A DNA stretch of 64,000 bases from Amaranthus tricolor (GCF_026212465.1 NC_080059.1:21755154-21819153), one strand, 5' to 3'. Numbered from the stretch's first letter, positions 11,240 to 26,900 are shown. A program made the numbers and translations. Notes: a model not told the origin generated them from the letters alone.

Positions 11240-14050
11240 AAGCTTTTTTGGCACTTTCGCGCATAAAGTAGCTCAAACTTGATTTGTTTTGCATGAAACA
11301 TGACATACAACACTATTTGGTATATATATTATTGTGTTGAAGTTGCTAGAATTGAAAATAATAGTCATATGCTAGAAATTACGTGTTAAGTTGCGATTTT
11401 ATGGGTTTTTAAGCTTTTTCGGCACTTTCGCGCATAAAGTAGCTCAAACTTGGTTTGTTTTGCAAGAAACTTTGCACACAGCACTATTTGCTATATATTA
11501 TTGTGTTAAAGTGGTTAGAATTAAAAATCATCGTCATATGCTAAAAATTACGTGTTAAGTTGCGATATTATGGGTTTTTAAGCTTTTTTAGCACTTTCGT
11601 GCATGAAGTAGCTCAAACTTGGTTTGTTTGGCACGAAACTTTACACACAATACTAATTGGTATATATTATTGTGTTTAAGTGGTTAGAATTGAAAATCAT
11701 CGTCATATGCTAGAAATTACGTGTTAAGTTGCGATTTTGTGGATTTTTAAGCTTTTTTGGCACTTTCGCGCATAAAGTAGATCAAACTTGGTTTGTTTTG
11801 CAAGAAACATTGCACACAACACTATTTGGTATATATTATTGTGTTGAAGTGGTTAGAATTGAAAATAATAGTCATATGCTAGAAATTACGTATTAAGTTG
11901 CGATTTTATGTGTTTTAAAACTTTTTTGGCACTTTCGCGCATAAAGTAGCTCAAACATGATTTGTTTTGCACGAAACTTTGCACACAAAACTATTTGGTA
12001 TATAATATTGTGTTGAAGTGGTTAGAATTGAAAATCATCGTCATATGCTACAAATTACGTGTTAAGTTGCGATTTTATGGGTTTTTAAGATTTTTTGGCA
12101 CTTTTGCGCATAATATAGCTCAAATTTGGTTTGTTTTGCACGAACTTTGGCACACAATACTATTTGGTGTTTATTATGGTGTAGTGGTTAGAATTGAAAA
12201 TAATAGTCATATGCTAGAAATTACGTGTTAAGTTACGATTTTATGCATTTTTAAAGATTTTTTGGCACTTTCGCGCATAAAGTAGCTGAAAATTGATTTG
12301 TTTTGCATGAAACATGGCAACAACACTATTTGGTATATATTATTGTGTTGAACTTGTTAGAATTGAAAATAATAGACATATGCTAGAAATTACGTGTTAA
12401 GTTGCGATTTTATGGGTTTTAAAACTTTTTTGGCACTTTCGCGCATAAAGTAGCACAAACTTGGTTTGTTTTGCAAGAAACTTTGCACACAGCACTATTT
12501 GGTATATATTATTGTGTTAAAGTGGTTAGAATTAAAAATCATCGTCATATGCTAAAAATTACGTGTTAAGTTGCGATTTTATGGGTTTTTAAGCTTTTTT
12601 AGCACTTTCACGCATAAAGTAGCTCAAACTTGGTTTGTTTTGCACGAAACTTTACACACAATACTAATTGGTATATATTATTGTGTTGAAATGGTTAGAA
12701 TTGAAAATCATAGTCATATGCTAGAAATTACGTGTTAAGTTGCGATTTTGTGGGTTTTTAAGCTTTTTTGGCACTTTCGCGCATAAAGTAGATCAAACTT
12801 GGTTTGTTTTGCAAGAAACATTGCACACAACACTATTTGGTATATATTATTGTGTAGAAGTGGTTAGAATTGAAAATAATAGTCATATGCTAGAAATTAC
12901 GTATTAAGTTGCGATTTTATGGGTTTTTAAACTTTTTTGGCACTTTCGCGCATAAAGTAGCTCAAACATGATTTGTTTTGCACGAAACTTTGCACACAAA
13001 AATATTTGGTATATACTATTGTGTTGAAGTGGTTAGAATTGAAAATCATCGTCATATGCTATAAATTCTGTGTTAAGTTGCGTTTTTATGGGTTTTTAAG
13101 ATTTTTTGGCACTTTTGCGCATAATGCAGCTCAAACTTGGTTTGTTTTGCACGAAATTTGGCACACAATACTATTTGGTGTATATTATTGTGTAGTGGTT
13201 AGAATTGAAATTAATAGTCATATGCTAGAAATTACGTGTTAAGTTGCGATTTTATGCATTTTTAAAGATTTTTTGGCACTTTCGCGCATAAAGTAGCTCA
13301 AACTTGATTTGTTTTGCATGAGACATGGCAACAACACTATTTGGTATATATTATTGTGTTGAAGTTGTTAGAATTGAAAATAATAGTCATATGCTAGAAA
13401 TTACGTGTTAAGTTGCAATTTTATGGGTTTTTAAACTTTTTTGGCACTTTCGCGCATAAAGTAGCACAAACTTGGTTTGTTTTGCAAGAAACTTTGCACA
13501 CAGCACTATCTGGTATATATTATTATGTTAAAGTGGTTAGAATTAAACATCATCGTCATATGCTCAAAATTACGTGTTAAGTTGCGATTTTATTGGTTTT
13601 TAAGCTTTTTTGGCACTTTCGCGCATAAAGTAGCTCAAACTTGGTTTTTTTTCCACGAAACTTTGCACACAATACTAATTAGTTTATATATTATTGTGTT
13701 GAAGAGGTTAGAGTTGAAAATCATCGTCATATGCTAGAAATTACGTGTTAAGTTGCGATTTTATGGGTTTTTAAGCTTTTTTGGCACTTTCGCGCATAAA
13801 GTAGATCAAACTTGTTTTGTTTTGCAAGAAACATTGCACACAACACTATTTGGTATATATTATTGTGTTGAAGTGGTTAGAATTGAAAATAATTGTCATA
13901 TGCTAGAAATTACGTGTTAAGTTGCGATTTTATGGATTTTTAAAGTTTTTTGGCACATTCGCGCATAAAGTAGCTCAAACATGATTTGTTTTGCACGAAA
14001 CATTGCACACTAAACTATTTGGTATATACTATTGTGTTGAAGTGGTTAGA
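11240..14050 (+). repeat. 6-monomer higher-order repeat, 1,011-bp period
   Basis: Variant monomers recur every 1,011 bases. The GCACACAGCACTAT variant is at 11481, 12492 and 13503. The monomer with GTGTAGTGGTTAG (three bases missing) recurs at about 12180 and 13190, and the CAAACATGATTTG monomer at about 11953, 12964 and 13977. Two copies are full and the third ends near 14050. Confidence 0.85.
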
Positions 14051-17000
14051 ATTGAAAATAATAGTCATATGCTAGAAATTACGTGTTAAGTTGCGATTTT
14101 ATGCATTATTTATGCTTTTTTCGCACTTTCGCCCATAAAGTAACTCAAACTTGATTTGTTTTGCATGAAACATGGCACACAACACTATTTGGTATATATT
14201 ATTGTGTTGAAGTTTTTAGAATTGAAAATACTAGTCATATGCTAGAAATTACGTGTTAAGTTGCGATTTTATTGGTTTTTAAGCTTTTTTGGCACTTTCG
14301 CGCATAAAGTAGCACAAACTTGGTTTGTTTTGCACGAAACTTAGCACACAATACTATTTGGTATATATATTATTGTGTTGAAGTGGTTAGAATTGAAAAT
14401 AATAGTCATATGCTAGAAATTACATGTTAAGTTGTGATTTTATGGGTTTTTAAGCTTTTTTGGCACTTTCGCGCATAAAGGAGCTTAATCTGGATTTGTT
14501 TTGCATGAAACATGGCACACAACACTATTTGGTATATATTATTGTGTTGAAGTTGTTAGAATTGAAAATAATAGTCATATGCTAGAAATTACGTGTTAAT
14601 TTGCGATTTGATGGGTTTATAAACTTTTTTGGCACTTTCGCGCAAAAAGTAGCTCAAACTTGGGGTGTTTTGCACAAAACTTTGCACACAACACTATTTG
14701 GTATATATTATTGTGTTGAAGTGGTTAGAATTGAAAATAATAGTTATATTCTAGAAATAACGTGTTAAGTTGTGATTTTATGGGTTTTTAAGCTTGTTTG
14801 GAACTTTCGCGCATAAAGTAGCTCAAGCTTCGTTTGTTTTGCACGAAACATTGCACATAACACTGTTTGGTATATATTATTTTGTTGAAGTGGTTAGAAT
14901 TGAAAATAATAGCCATATGCTAAAAATTACGTGTTAAGTTGCCATTGTATGGGTTGTTAAACTTTTTTGGCACTTTCGCGCATAAAGAGCTCAAACATGA
15001 TTTGTTTGGCACGAAACTTGGCACACAACACTGTATGGTATATATTATTGTGTTGAAGTGGTTAGAATTGAAAATAATAGTTATATTCTAGAAATAACGT
15101 GTTAAGTTGTGATTTTATGGGTTTTTCAGCTTTTTTGGAACTTTCGCGAATAAAGTAGCTCAAACGTGGTTTGTTTTGCACGAAACTTGGCCACAACACT
15201 GTATGGTATATGTTATTGTGTTGAAGTGGTTAGAATTGAAAATAATAGTCATATGCTAGAAATTGTAGCGATTTTATGGGTTTTTAAGCTTTTTTGGCAC
15301 TTTCGCGCATAAAGTAGCTTAAACTTGGTTTGTTTTGCACGAAACATTGCACACAATACTAATTGGTATATATTATTGTGTTGAAGTGGTTAGAATTGAA
15401 AATCAACGTCATATGCTAGAGATTACGTGTTAAGTTGCGATTTTATGGGTTTTTAAGATTTTTTGGCACTTTTACGCATAATGTAGCTCAAACTCGATTT
15501 GTATTGCAAGAACTTTTGCACACAACATTATTTGGTGTATATTATTGTGTAGTGGTTAGAATTGAAAATAATAGTCATATGCTAGAAATTACGTGTTAAG
15601 TTGGGATTTTATGCATTTTTTATGCTTTATTGGCACTTTCGCGCTTAAAGTAGCTCAAACTTGATTTGTTTTGCATGAAACATGGCACACAACACTATTT
15701 GGTATATATTATTGTGTTGAAGTTGCTAGAATTGAAAATAATAGCCATATGCTAGAAATTACGTGTTAAGTTGCGATTTTATGGGTTTTTAAGCTTTTTT
15801 GGCACTTTCGCGCATAAAGTAGATCAAACTTGGTTTGTTTTGCAAGAAACTTTGCACACAACAGTATTGGGTATATATTATTGTGTTGAAGTGGTTAGAA
15901 TTAAAAATAATAGTCATATACTAGAAATTACGTGTTAAGTTGTGATTTTATCGGTTTAAAAACTTTTTTGGCACTTTCGCGGATAAAGTAGCTCCAACAT
16001 GATTTGTTTTGCACGAAACTTTGCACACAAAACTATTTGGTATATAATATTGTGTTGAAGTGGTTAGAATTGAAAATCATCGTCATATGCTAGAAATTAC
16101 GTGTTAAGTTGCGATTTTATGGGTTTTTAAGTTTTTTGGCACTTTCGCGCATAAAGTAGCTCAAACTTGGTACTTTTTGCACGAAAATTTGCACACAACA
16201 CTATTAGGTATATATTATTGTGTTGAAATGGTCAAAATTGAAAATCATCGTCGTATGCTAGAGAATACGTGTTATGTTGCGATTTTATGGGTTTTTAAGA
16301 TTTTTTGGCACTTTTGCGCATAATGTAGCTCAAACTCAGTTTGTTTTTCACGAACTTTGGCACACAACACTATTTGGTGTACATTATTGAGTAGTGGTTA
16401 GAATTAAAAATAATAGTCATATTCTAGAAATTACGTGTTAAGTTGCGATTTTATGCATTTTTTAAGCCTTTTTGGCACCTTCGCGCATAAAGTAGCTCAA
16501 ATTTGATTTGTTTTGCATGAAACATGGCACACAACACTATTTGGTATATATTATTGTGTTGAAGTTGTTACAATTGAAAATAATAGTCATATGATAGAAA
16601 TTACGTGTTAAGTTGCGTTTTTCTGGGTTTTTAAACTTTTTTGGCACTTTCGCGCATAAAGTAGCTCAAACATGATTTGTTTTCCATGAAACTTTGCACA
16701 CAAGACTATTTGGTATATACTATTGTGTTGAAGTGGTTAGAATTGAAAATCATCGTCACATGCTAGAAATTACGTGTTAAGTTGCGATTTTATGGGTTTT
16801 AAAGCTTTTTTGGCACTTTCGCGCATAAAGTAGCTCAAACTTGGTACTTTTTGCACGAAACTTTGCACACAACACTATTTGGTATATATTATTGTGTTGA
16901 AGTGGTTAGAATTGAAAATCATCGTCATATGCTAGAGATTACATGTTATGTTGCGATTTTATGGGTTTTTAAGCTTTTTTCGCACTTTTGCGCATAATGT

Positions 17001-17440
17001 AGCTCAAACTTGGTTTGTTTTGCACGAAACTTGGCACACAACACTATTTGGTGTATATTATTATGTAGTGGTTAGAATTGAAAATAATAGTCATATGCTA
17101 GAAATTACGTGTTAAGTTGCGATTTTATGCATTATTTAAGCTTTTTTGGCACCTTCGCGCATAGAGTAGCTCAAACTTGATTTGTTTTGCACGAAACTTA
17201 GCACACAACACTATTTGGTATATATTATTGTGTTGAAGTGATTAGAATTGAAAATAATACTCATACGCTAGGAATCACGTTTTAAGTTGCGATTTTATGG
17301 GTTTTTAAGCTTTTTTGGCACTTTCGCGCATAAAGTAGCACAAACTTGGTTTGTTTTGCACGAAACTTAGCACACAACACTATTTGGTATATATTATTGT
17401 GTTGAAGTGGTTAGAATTGAAAATAATAGTCATATGCTTT

Positions 17441-18922
17441 AAATTACATGTTACGTTGCGATATTTTGGGTTTTTAAGCTTTTTTGGCACTTTCGCGCTT
17501 AAAGGAGTTCAATCTTGATTTGTTTTGCATGAAACATGGCACACAACACTATTTGGTATATATTATTGTGTTGAAGGTATTAGAATTGAAAATAATAGTC
17601 ATATGTTAGAAATTACGTGTTAAGTTGCGATTTTATGGGTTTATAAACTTTTTTGGCACTTTCGCGCAAAAAGTAGCTCAAACTTGGGGTATTTGGTATA
17701 TATTCTTTTGTTGAAGTGGTTAGAATTGAAAATCATCGTCATATGCTAGAACTTACGTGCTAAGTTGCGATTTTTTGTGTTTTTAAGCTTCTTTGGCACT
17801 TTCGCGCATAATGTAGCTCAAACTTGGTTTGTTTTGCATGAAACTTGGCACACAACACTATATGGTATATATTATTGTGTTGAAGTGGTTAGAATTGAAA
17901 ATAATAGTCATATGCTAGAAAAAGTAGCGATTTTATGGGTTTTTAAGCTTTTTTGGTACTTTCGCGCATAAAGTAGATCAAACTTGAATTTTTTGCAAGA
18001 AACTTTGCACACAACATTATTTGGCAAATATTATTGTCGTGAAGGGGTTAGAATTGAAAATAATAGTCATATGCTAGAAATTACGTGTTAATTTGCGATT
18101 TTAAGGGTTTTTAAACTTTTTTGGCACTTTCGCGCATAAAGTAGCTCAAACAGGATTTGTTTTGCACGAAACTTTGCACACAAAACTATTTGGTATATAC
18201 TATTGTGTTGAAGTTGTTAGAATTGAAAATCATCGTCATATGCTAGAAATTACGTATTAAGTTGCGATTTTACGGGTTTTTAAGCTTTTTTGGCACTTTC
18301 GCGCAAAAAGTAGCTCAAACTTGGTTTGTTTTGCACGAAACTTTGCACACAACACTATTTGGTATATATTATTGTGTTGAAGTGGTTACAATTGAAAATC
18401 ATTGTCATATGCTAGAGATTACGTGTTAAGTTGCGATTTTATAGGTTTTTAAACTTTTTTGGCACTTTTGCGCATAATGTAGCACAAACTTGATTTGTTT
18501 TGCATGAAACATGGCACACAACACTATTCGGTATATATTATTGTGTTGATGTTGTTAGAATTGAAAATAATAGTCATATGCTACAAATTACGTGTTAAGT
18601 TGCGATGTTGTGGGTTTATAAACTTTTTTGGCACTTTCGCGCATAAAGTAGCACAAACTTGGTTTGTTTTACACGAAACTTGGCACTCTACACTATTTGG
18701 TATATATTATTGTGTTGAAGTGGTTAAAATTGAAAATAATAGTTATATTCTAGAAATAACGTGTTAAGTTGTGATTTTATGGGTTTTTAAGCTTTTTTGT
18801 AACTTTCACGCATAAAGTAGCTCAAACTTCGTTTGTTTTGCACGAAACATTGCACATAACACTATTTGGTATATATTATTTTGTTGAAGTGGTTAGAATT
18901 GAAAATCATCGTCATATGCTAT
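17441..18922 (+). repeat. 1,482-bp tandem duplication, copy 1
   Basis: This is nine monomers minus 39 bases: one monomer near 17680 jumps from AACTTGGGG directly to TATTTGGTATAT. It is nearly identical to 18923-20402 at a fixed 1,482-base offset, with only a handful of substitutions seen (for example GAGTTC versus GAGCTC near 17507/18989). Confidence 0.93.
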
Positions 18923-20402
18923 AAATTACATGTTACGTTGCGATATTTTGGGTTTTTAAGCTTTTTTGGCACTTTCGCGCTTAAAGGAGCTCAATCTTGA
19001 TTTGTTTTGCATGAAACATGGCACACAACACTATTTGGTATATATTATTGTGTTGAAGGTATTAGAATTGAAAATAATAGTCATATGTTAGAAATTACGT
19101 GTTAAGTTGCGATTTTATGGGTTTATAAACTTTTTTGGCACTTTCGCGCAAAAAGTAGCTCAAACTTGGGGTATTTGGTATATATTCTTTTGTTGAAGTG
19201 GTTAGAATTGAAAATCATCGTCATATGCTAGAACTTACGTGCTAAGTTGCGATTTTTTGTGTTTTTAAGCTTCTTTGGCACTTTCGCGCATAATGTAGCT
19301 CAAACTTGGTTTGTTTTGCATGAAACTTGGCACACAACACTATATGGTATATATTATTGTGTTGAAGTGGTTAGAATTGAAAATAATAGTCATATGCTAG
19401 AAAAAGTAGCGATTTTATGGGTTTTTAAGCTTTTTTGGTACTTTCGCGCATAAAGTAGATCAAACTTGAATTTTTTGCAAGAAACTTTGCACACAACATT
19501 ATTTGGCAAATATTATTGTCGTGAAGGGGTTAGAATTGAAAATAATAGTCATATGCTAGAAATTACGTGTTAATTTGCGATTTTAAGGGTTTTTAAACTT
19601 TTTTGGCACTTTCGCGCATAAAGTAGCTCAAACAGGATTTGTTTTGCACGAAACTTTGCACACAAAACTATTTGGTATATACTATTGTGTTGAAGTTGTT
19701 AGAATTGAAAATCATCGTCATATGCTAGAAATTACGTATTAAGTTGCGATTTTACGGGTTTTAAAGCTTTTTTGGCACTTTCGCGCAAAAAGTAGCTCAA
19801 ACTTGGTTTGTTTTGCACGAAACTTTGCACACAACACTATTTGGTATATATTATTGTGTTGAAGTGGTTACAATTGAAAATCATTGTCATATGCTAGAGA
19901 TTACGTGTTAAGTTGCGATTTTATAGGTTTTTAAACTTTTTTGGCACTTTTGCGCATAATGTAGCACAAACTTGATTTGTTTTGCATGAAACATGGCACA
20001 CAACACTATTCGGTATATATTATTGTGTTGATGTTGTTAGAATTGAAAATAATAGTCATATGCTACAAATTACGTGTTAAGTTGCGATGTTGTGGGTTTA
20101 TAAACTTTTTTGGCACTTTCGCGCATAAAGTAGCACAAACTTGGTTTGTTTTACACGAAACTTGGCACTCTACACTATTTGGTATATATTATTGTGTTGA
20201 AGTGGTTAAAATTGAAAATAATAGTTATATTCTAGAAATAACGTGTTAAGTTGTGATTTTATGGGTTTTAAAGCTTTTTTGTAACTTTCACGCATAAAGT
20301 AGCTCAAACTTCGTTTGTTTTGCACGAAACATTGCACATAACACTATTTGGTATATATTATTTTGTTGAAGTGGTTAGAATTGAAAATCATCGTCATATG
20401 CT
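18923..20402 (+). repeat. 1,482-bp tandem duplication, copy 2
   Basis: This is directly adjacent to copy 1. The similarity stops near 20402, where the sequence changes to CTAGAACTTACGTGCTAAG. Both copies carry the same 39-base deletion and the same AAAAAGTAGCG short monomer. Confidence 0.92.
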
Positions 20403-23400
20403 AGAACTTACGTGCTAAGTTGTGATTTTTTGGGTTTTTAAGCTTACTTGGCACTTTCGCGCATAAAGTAGCTCAAATTTGGTTTATTTTGCACGAAACT
20501 TGGCACACAACACTGTAAGGTATATATTATTGTGTTGAAGTGGTTAGAATTGAAAATGTTAGTCATATGCTAGAAATAGTAGCGATTTTATGGGTTTTTA
20601 AGCTTTTATGGCACTTTCGCGCATAAAGTAGCTCAAACTTGGTTTGTTTTGCACGAAATATTGCACACAATACAAATTGGTATATATTATTTTGTTGAAG
20701 TGGTTAGAATTGAAAATCATCGTCATATGCTAGAACTTACGTGCTAAGTTGCGATTTTTTTGGGTTTTTAAGCTTCTTTGGCACTTTTGCGTATAAAGTA
20801 GCTCAAACTTGGTTTGTTTTGCACGAAACTTGGCACACAACACTGTATGGTATATATTATTGTGTTTAAGTGGTTAGAATTAAAAATAATAGTCATATGC
20901 TAGAAATAGTAGCAATTTTATGGATTTTTAAGCTTTTTTGGCACTTTCGCGCATAAAGTAGATCAAACTTGGTTTGTTTTGCAAGAAACTTTGCACACAA
21001 CACTATTTGGTATATATTATTGTGTTGAAGTGGTTAGAATTGAAAATAATAGTCATATGCTAGAAATTACGTGTTAAGTTGCGATTTTATGGGTTTTTAA
21101 ACTTTTTTGGCACTTTCGCGCACAAAGTAGCTCAAACATGATTTGTTTTGCACGAAGCTTTGCACGCAAAACTATTTGGTATATACTATTGTGTTGAAAT
21201 GGTTAGAATTGAAAATTATCGTCATATGCTAGAAATTACGTGTTAAGTTGCGATTTTATGGGTTTGTAAGCTTTTTTGGCACTTTCGCGCATAAAGTAGC
21301 TCAAACTTGGTACTTTTTGCACGAAACTTTACACACAACACTATTTGGTATATTTTATTGTGTTGAAGTGGTTAGAATTTAAAATCATCGTCACATGCTA
21401 GAGATTACGTGTTAAGTTGCGATTTTATGGGTTTTTAAGCTTTTTTGGCACTTTTGCGCATAATGTAGCTCAAACTTGGTTTGTTTTGCACGAAACATGG
21501 CACACAACACTATTTGGTGTATATCATTATGTAGTGGTTAGAATTTAAAATAATAGACAAATGCTAGAAATTACGTGTTAAGTTGCGATTTTATGCATTA
21601 TTTAAGCTTTTTTGGCACTTTCGCGCATAAAGTAGCTCAAACTTAATTTGTTTTGCATGAAACAAGGCACACAACACTAATTGGTGTATATTATTGTGTT
21701 GAAGTTGTTAGAATTGAAATAATAGTCATATGCTAGAAATTACGTGTTAAGTTGCGATTTTATGGGTTTTTAAGCTTTTTTGGCACTTTCGCACATAAAG
21801 TAGCTCAAACTTGGTTTGTTCTACACGAAACTTGGCACTCTACACTATTTGGTATATCTTATTGTGTTGAAGTGGTTATAATTGAAAATAATAGTTATAC
21901 TCTTGAAATAACGTGTTAAGTTGTGATATTATGGGTTTTTATGCTTTTTTGGAACTTTCGCGCATAATGTAGCTCAAACTTTGTTTGTTTTGCACGAAAC
22001 ATTGCACATAACACTATTTGGTATATATTATTTTGTTGAAGTGGTTAGAATTGAAAATCATCGTCATATGCTAGAACTTACGTGCTAAGTTGCGATTTTT
22101 TGTGTTTTTAAGTTTCTTTGGCACTTTCGCGCATAAAGTAGCTCAAACTTGGTTTGTTTTGCACGAAACTTGGCACACAACACTATATGGTATATATTAT
22201 TGTGTTGAAGTGGTTAGAATTGAAAATAATAGTCATATGCTAGAAAAAGTAGCAATTTTATTGGTTTTTAAGCTATTTTGGCACTTTCGCGCATAAAGTA
22301 GCTCAAACTTGGTTTGTTTTGCAAGAAACTTTGCACACAACATTATTTGGTATATATTATTGTCGTGAAGGGGTTAGAATTGTAAATAATAGTCATATGC
22401 TAGAAATTACGTGTTAATTTGCGATTTTAAGGGTTTTTAAACTTTTTTGGCACTTTCGCGCATAAATTTGCTCAAACATGATTCGTTTTGCAAGAAACTT
22501 TGCACACAAAACTATTTGGTATATACTATTGTTTTGAAGTGGTTAGAATTGAAAATCATCGTCATATGCTAGAAATTACGTGTTAAGTTGCGATTTTATG
22601 GGTTTTTAAGCTTTTTTGGCACTTTCGCGCATAAAGTAGCTCAAACTTGGTTTGTTTTGCACGAAACTTTGCACACAATACTAATTGGTATATATTATTG
22701 TGTTGAAGTGGTTAGAATTGAAAATAATCATCATATACTAGAGATTACGTGTTAATTTGCGATTTTATGGGTTTTTAAGCTTTTTTTGCATTTTTGCGCA
22801 TAATGTAGCTCAAACTTGGTTTGTTTTACACGAAACATGGCATATAACACTATTTTGTGTATATTATTTTGTAGTGGTTAGAATAGAAAATAACAGTCAT
22901 ATGCTAGAAATTTACTTGTTATGTTGCGATTTTATGCATTTTTAAAGCTCTTTTGGCACTTTCGCGCATAAAGTAGCTCAAACTTTATTTGTTTTGCATG
23001 AAACATGGCCCACAACACTATTTGGTATATATTATTGTGTTGAAGTTGTTAGAATTGAAAATAATAGTCATATGTTATAAATTACGTGTTAAGTTGCCAT
23101 TTTATGGGTTTTTTAAGCTTTTTTGGCACTTTCGCGCATAAAGTAGCTCAAACTTGATTTGTTTTGCATGAAACATGGCACACAACACTATTTGGTATAT
23201 ATTATAGTGTTGAAGTTGTTAGAATTAAAAATAATAGTCATATACTACAAATTACGTGTTAAGTTGAGATTTTATGGGTTTTTAAGCTTTTTTGGCACTT
23301 TCGCGCATAAAGTAGTTCAAACTTGGTTTGTTTTGCACGAAACTTTGCACACAATACTAATTGGTATATATTATTGTGTTGAAGTGGTCAGAATTGAAAA

Positions 23401-23999
23401 TCATTGTCATATGCTAGAAATTACGTTTTAAGCTGCGATTTTATGGGTTCTTAAGCTTTTTTGGCACTTTCGCGCATAAAGTAGATCAAACTTGGTTTGT
23501 TTTGCAAGAAACTTTGCACACAACACTATTTGGTATATATTATTGTGTTGAAGTGGTTAGAATTGAAAATAATAGTCATATGCTAGAAATTACGTGTTAA
23601 GTTGTGATTTTATGGGTTTTTAAACTTTTTTGGCACTTTCGCGCATAAAGTATCTCAAACTTGGTACTTTTTGCACGAAACTTTGCACACAACACTATTT
23701 GGTATATATTATTGTGTTGAAGTGGTTAGAATTTAAAATCGTCGTCATATGCTAGAGATTACGTGTTAAGTTGCGATTTTATGGATTTTAAGCTTTTTTG
23801 GCACTTTTGCGCATAATGTAGCTCAAACTTGGTTTATTTTGCACGAAACTTGGCACACAACACTATTTTGTGTATATTATTATGTAGTGGTTAGAATTGA
23901 AAATAATAGTCATATGTTAGAAATTACGTGTTAAGCTGCGATTTTAGGCATTTTTTAAGCTTTTTTTGCACTTTCGCGCATAAAGTAGCACAAACTTGA

Positions 24000-26900
24000 T
24001 TTGTTTTGCATGAAACATGGCCCACAACACTATTTGGTATATATTATTGTGTTGAAGTTGTTAGAATTTTAAATAATAGTCATATGTTAGAAATTACGTG
24101 TTAAGTTGCCATTTTATGGGTTTTTAAGCTTTTTTGGCACTTTCGCGCATAAAGTAGCTCAAACTTGGTAATTTTTGCACGAAATTTTGCACACAACACT
24201 ATTTGGTATATATTATTGTGTTGAAGTGGTTAGAATTTAAAATCATCGTCATACGCTAGAGATTACGTGTGAAGTTGCGATTTTATAGGTTTTTAAGCTT
24301 TTTTGGCACTTTTGGCGCATAATGTAGCTCAAACTTGGTTTGTTTTGCACGAAACTTGGCACACAACACTATATGGTATATATTATTGTGTTGTAGTGGT
24401 TAGAATTGAAAATAATAGTCATATGCTAGAAATTACGTGTTAAGTTGTGATTTTATGGGTTTTTAAGCTTTTTTGGCACTTTCGCGCATAAAGTAGCTCA
24501 AACTTTATTTGTTTTGCATGAAACATGGCCCACAACACTATTTGGTATATATTATTGTGTTGAAGTTGTTAGAATTGAAAATAATATTCTTATGCTAGAA
24601 ATTACGTGTTATGTTGCGATTTTATGGGGTTTTAAGCTTTTTTGGCACTTTCGCGCATAAAGTAGCTCAAACTTGGTTTGGTTTGCACGAAACTTAGCAC
24701 ACAACACTATTTGGTATATATTATTGTTTTGAAGTGGTTAGAATTGAAAATAATAGTCATATGTTAGAAATTACGTGTTAAGTTGCCATTTTATGGGTTT
24801 TTAAGCTTTTTTGGCACTTTCGCGCATAAAGTAGCTCAAACTTGATTTGTTTTGCATGAAACATGGCACACAACACTATTTGGTATATATTATAGTGTTG
24901 AAGTTGTTAGAATTGAAAATAATAGTCATATACTACAAAATACGTGTTAAGTTGAGATTTTATGGGTTTTTAAGCTTTTTTGGTATTTTCGCGCATAAAG
25001 TAGTTTAAACTTGGTTTGTTTTGCACGAAACTTTGCACACAATACTAATTGGTATATATTATTGTGTTGAAGTGGTTAGAATTGAAAATCATCGTCATAT
25101 GCTAGAAATTACGTTTTAAGCTGCGATTTTATGGGTTTATAAACTTTTTTGGCACTTTCGCGCATAAAGTAGATCAAACTTGGTTTGTTTTGCAAGAAAC
25201 TTTGCACACAACACTATTTGGTATATATTATTGTGTTGAAGTTGTTAGAATTTAAAATAATGGTCATATGCTAGAAATTACGTGTTACGTTGCGATTTTA
25301 AGGGATTTTATGCTTTTTTGGCACTTTCGCGCATAAAGTAGCTCAAACTTGGTTTGTTTTGCACGAAACTTAGCACACAACAATATTTGGTATATATTAT
25401 TGTGTTGAAGTGGTAAGAATTGAAAATAATAGTCATATGCTAGAAATTTCGTGTTATGTTGCGATTTTATGAGTTTTTAAGCTTTTTTGGCATTTTCGCG
25501 CATAAAGTTGCTCAAACTTGATTTGTTTTGCATGAAACATGGCACACAACACTATTTGGTATATATTATTGTGTTGAAGTCTTTAGAATTGAAAATAATA
25601 GTCATATACTACAAATTACGTGTTAAGTTGCGATTTTATGGGTTTTTAAGCTTTTTTGGCACTTTCGCGCATAAAGTAGCTCAAACTTGGTACTTTTTGC
25701 ACGAAACTTTGCACACAACACTATTTGGTATATATTATTGTGTTGAAGTGGTTAGAATTGAAAATCATCGTCATATGCTAGAGATTACGTGTGAAGTTGC
25801 GATTTTATGCGTTTTTAAGCTTTTTTGGCACTTTTGGCGCATAATGTAGGTCAAACTTGGTTTTTTTTGCACGAAACATGGCACACAACACTATATGGTA
25901 TATATTATTGTGTTGCAGTGGTTAGAATTGAAAATAATAGTCATAAGCTAGAAAAAGTAGCGATTTTATGGGTTTTTAAGCTTTTTTGACACTTTCGCGC
26001 ATAAAGTAGCTCAAACTTGGTTTGTTTTGCACGAAACTTTGCACACAATACTAATTGGTATATATTATTGTGTTGAAGTGGTTTGAATTGAAAATCATCG
26101 TCATATGCTAGAAATTACGTTTTAAGCTGCGATTTTATGGGTTTTTAAGCTTTTTTGGCACTTTCGCGCATAAAGTAGATCAAAAATGGTTTGTTTTGCA
26201 AGAAAATTTGCACACAACACTATTTGGTATATATATTACTGTGTTGAAGTGGTTAGAATTGAAAATAATAATCATATGCTAGAAATTACGTGTTAAGTTG
26301 TGATTTTATGGGTTATTAAACTTTTTTGGCACTTTCGCGCATAAAGTAGCTCAAACTTGGTACTTTTTGCACGAAACATTGCACACAACACTATTTGGTA
26401 TATATTATTGTGTTGAAGCGGTTAGAATTGAAAATCATCGTCATATGCTAGAGATTACGTGTTAAGTTGCGATTTTATAGATTTTAAGCTTTTTTGGCAC
26501 TTTTGCGCATAATGTAGCTCAAACTTGGTTTATTTTGCACGAAACTTGGCACACAACACTATTTTGTGTATATTATTCTGTAGTGGTTAGAATTGAAAAT
26601 AATAGCCATATGCTAGAAATTACGTGTTAAGTTGCAATTTTATGCATTTTTAAAGCTTTTTTTGCACTTTCGCGCATAAAGTAGCTCAAACTTGATTTGT
26701 TTTGCATGAAACATGGCCCACAACACTATTTGGTATATATTATTGTGTTGAAGTCGTTAGAATTTAAAATAATAGTCATATGCTAGACATTATGTGTTAC
26801 GTTGCGATTTTAAGGGATTTTATGCTTTATTGGCACTTTCGCGCATAAAGTAGCTCAAACTTGATTTGTTTTGCACGAAACTTAGCACACAACACTATTT

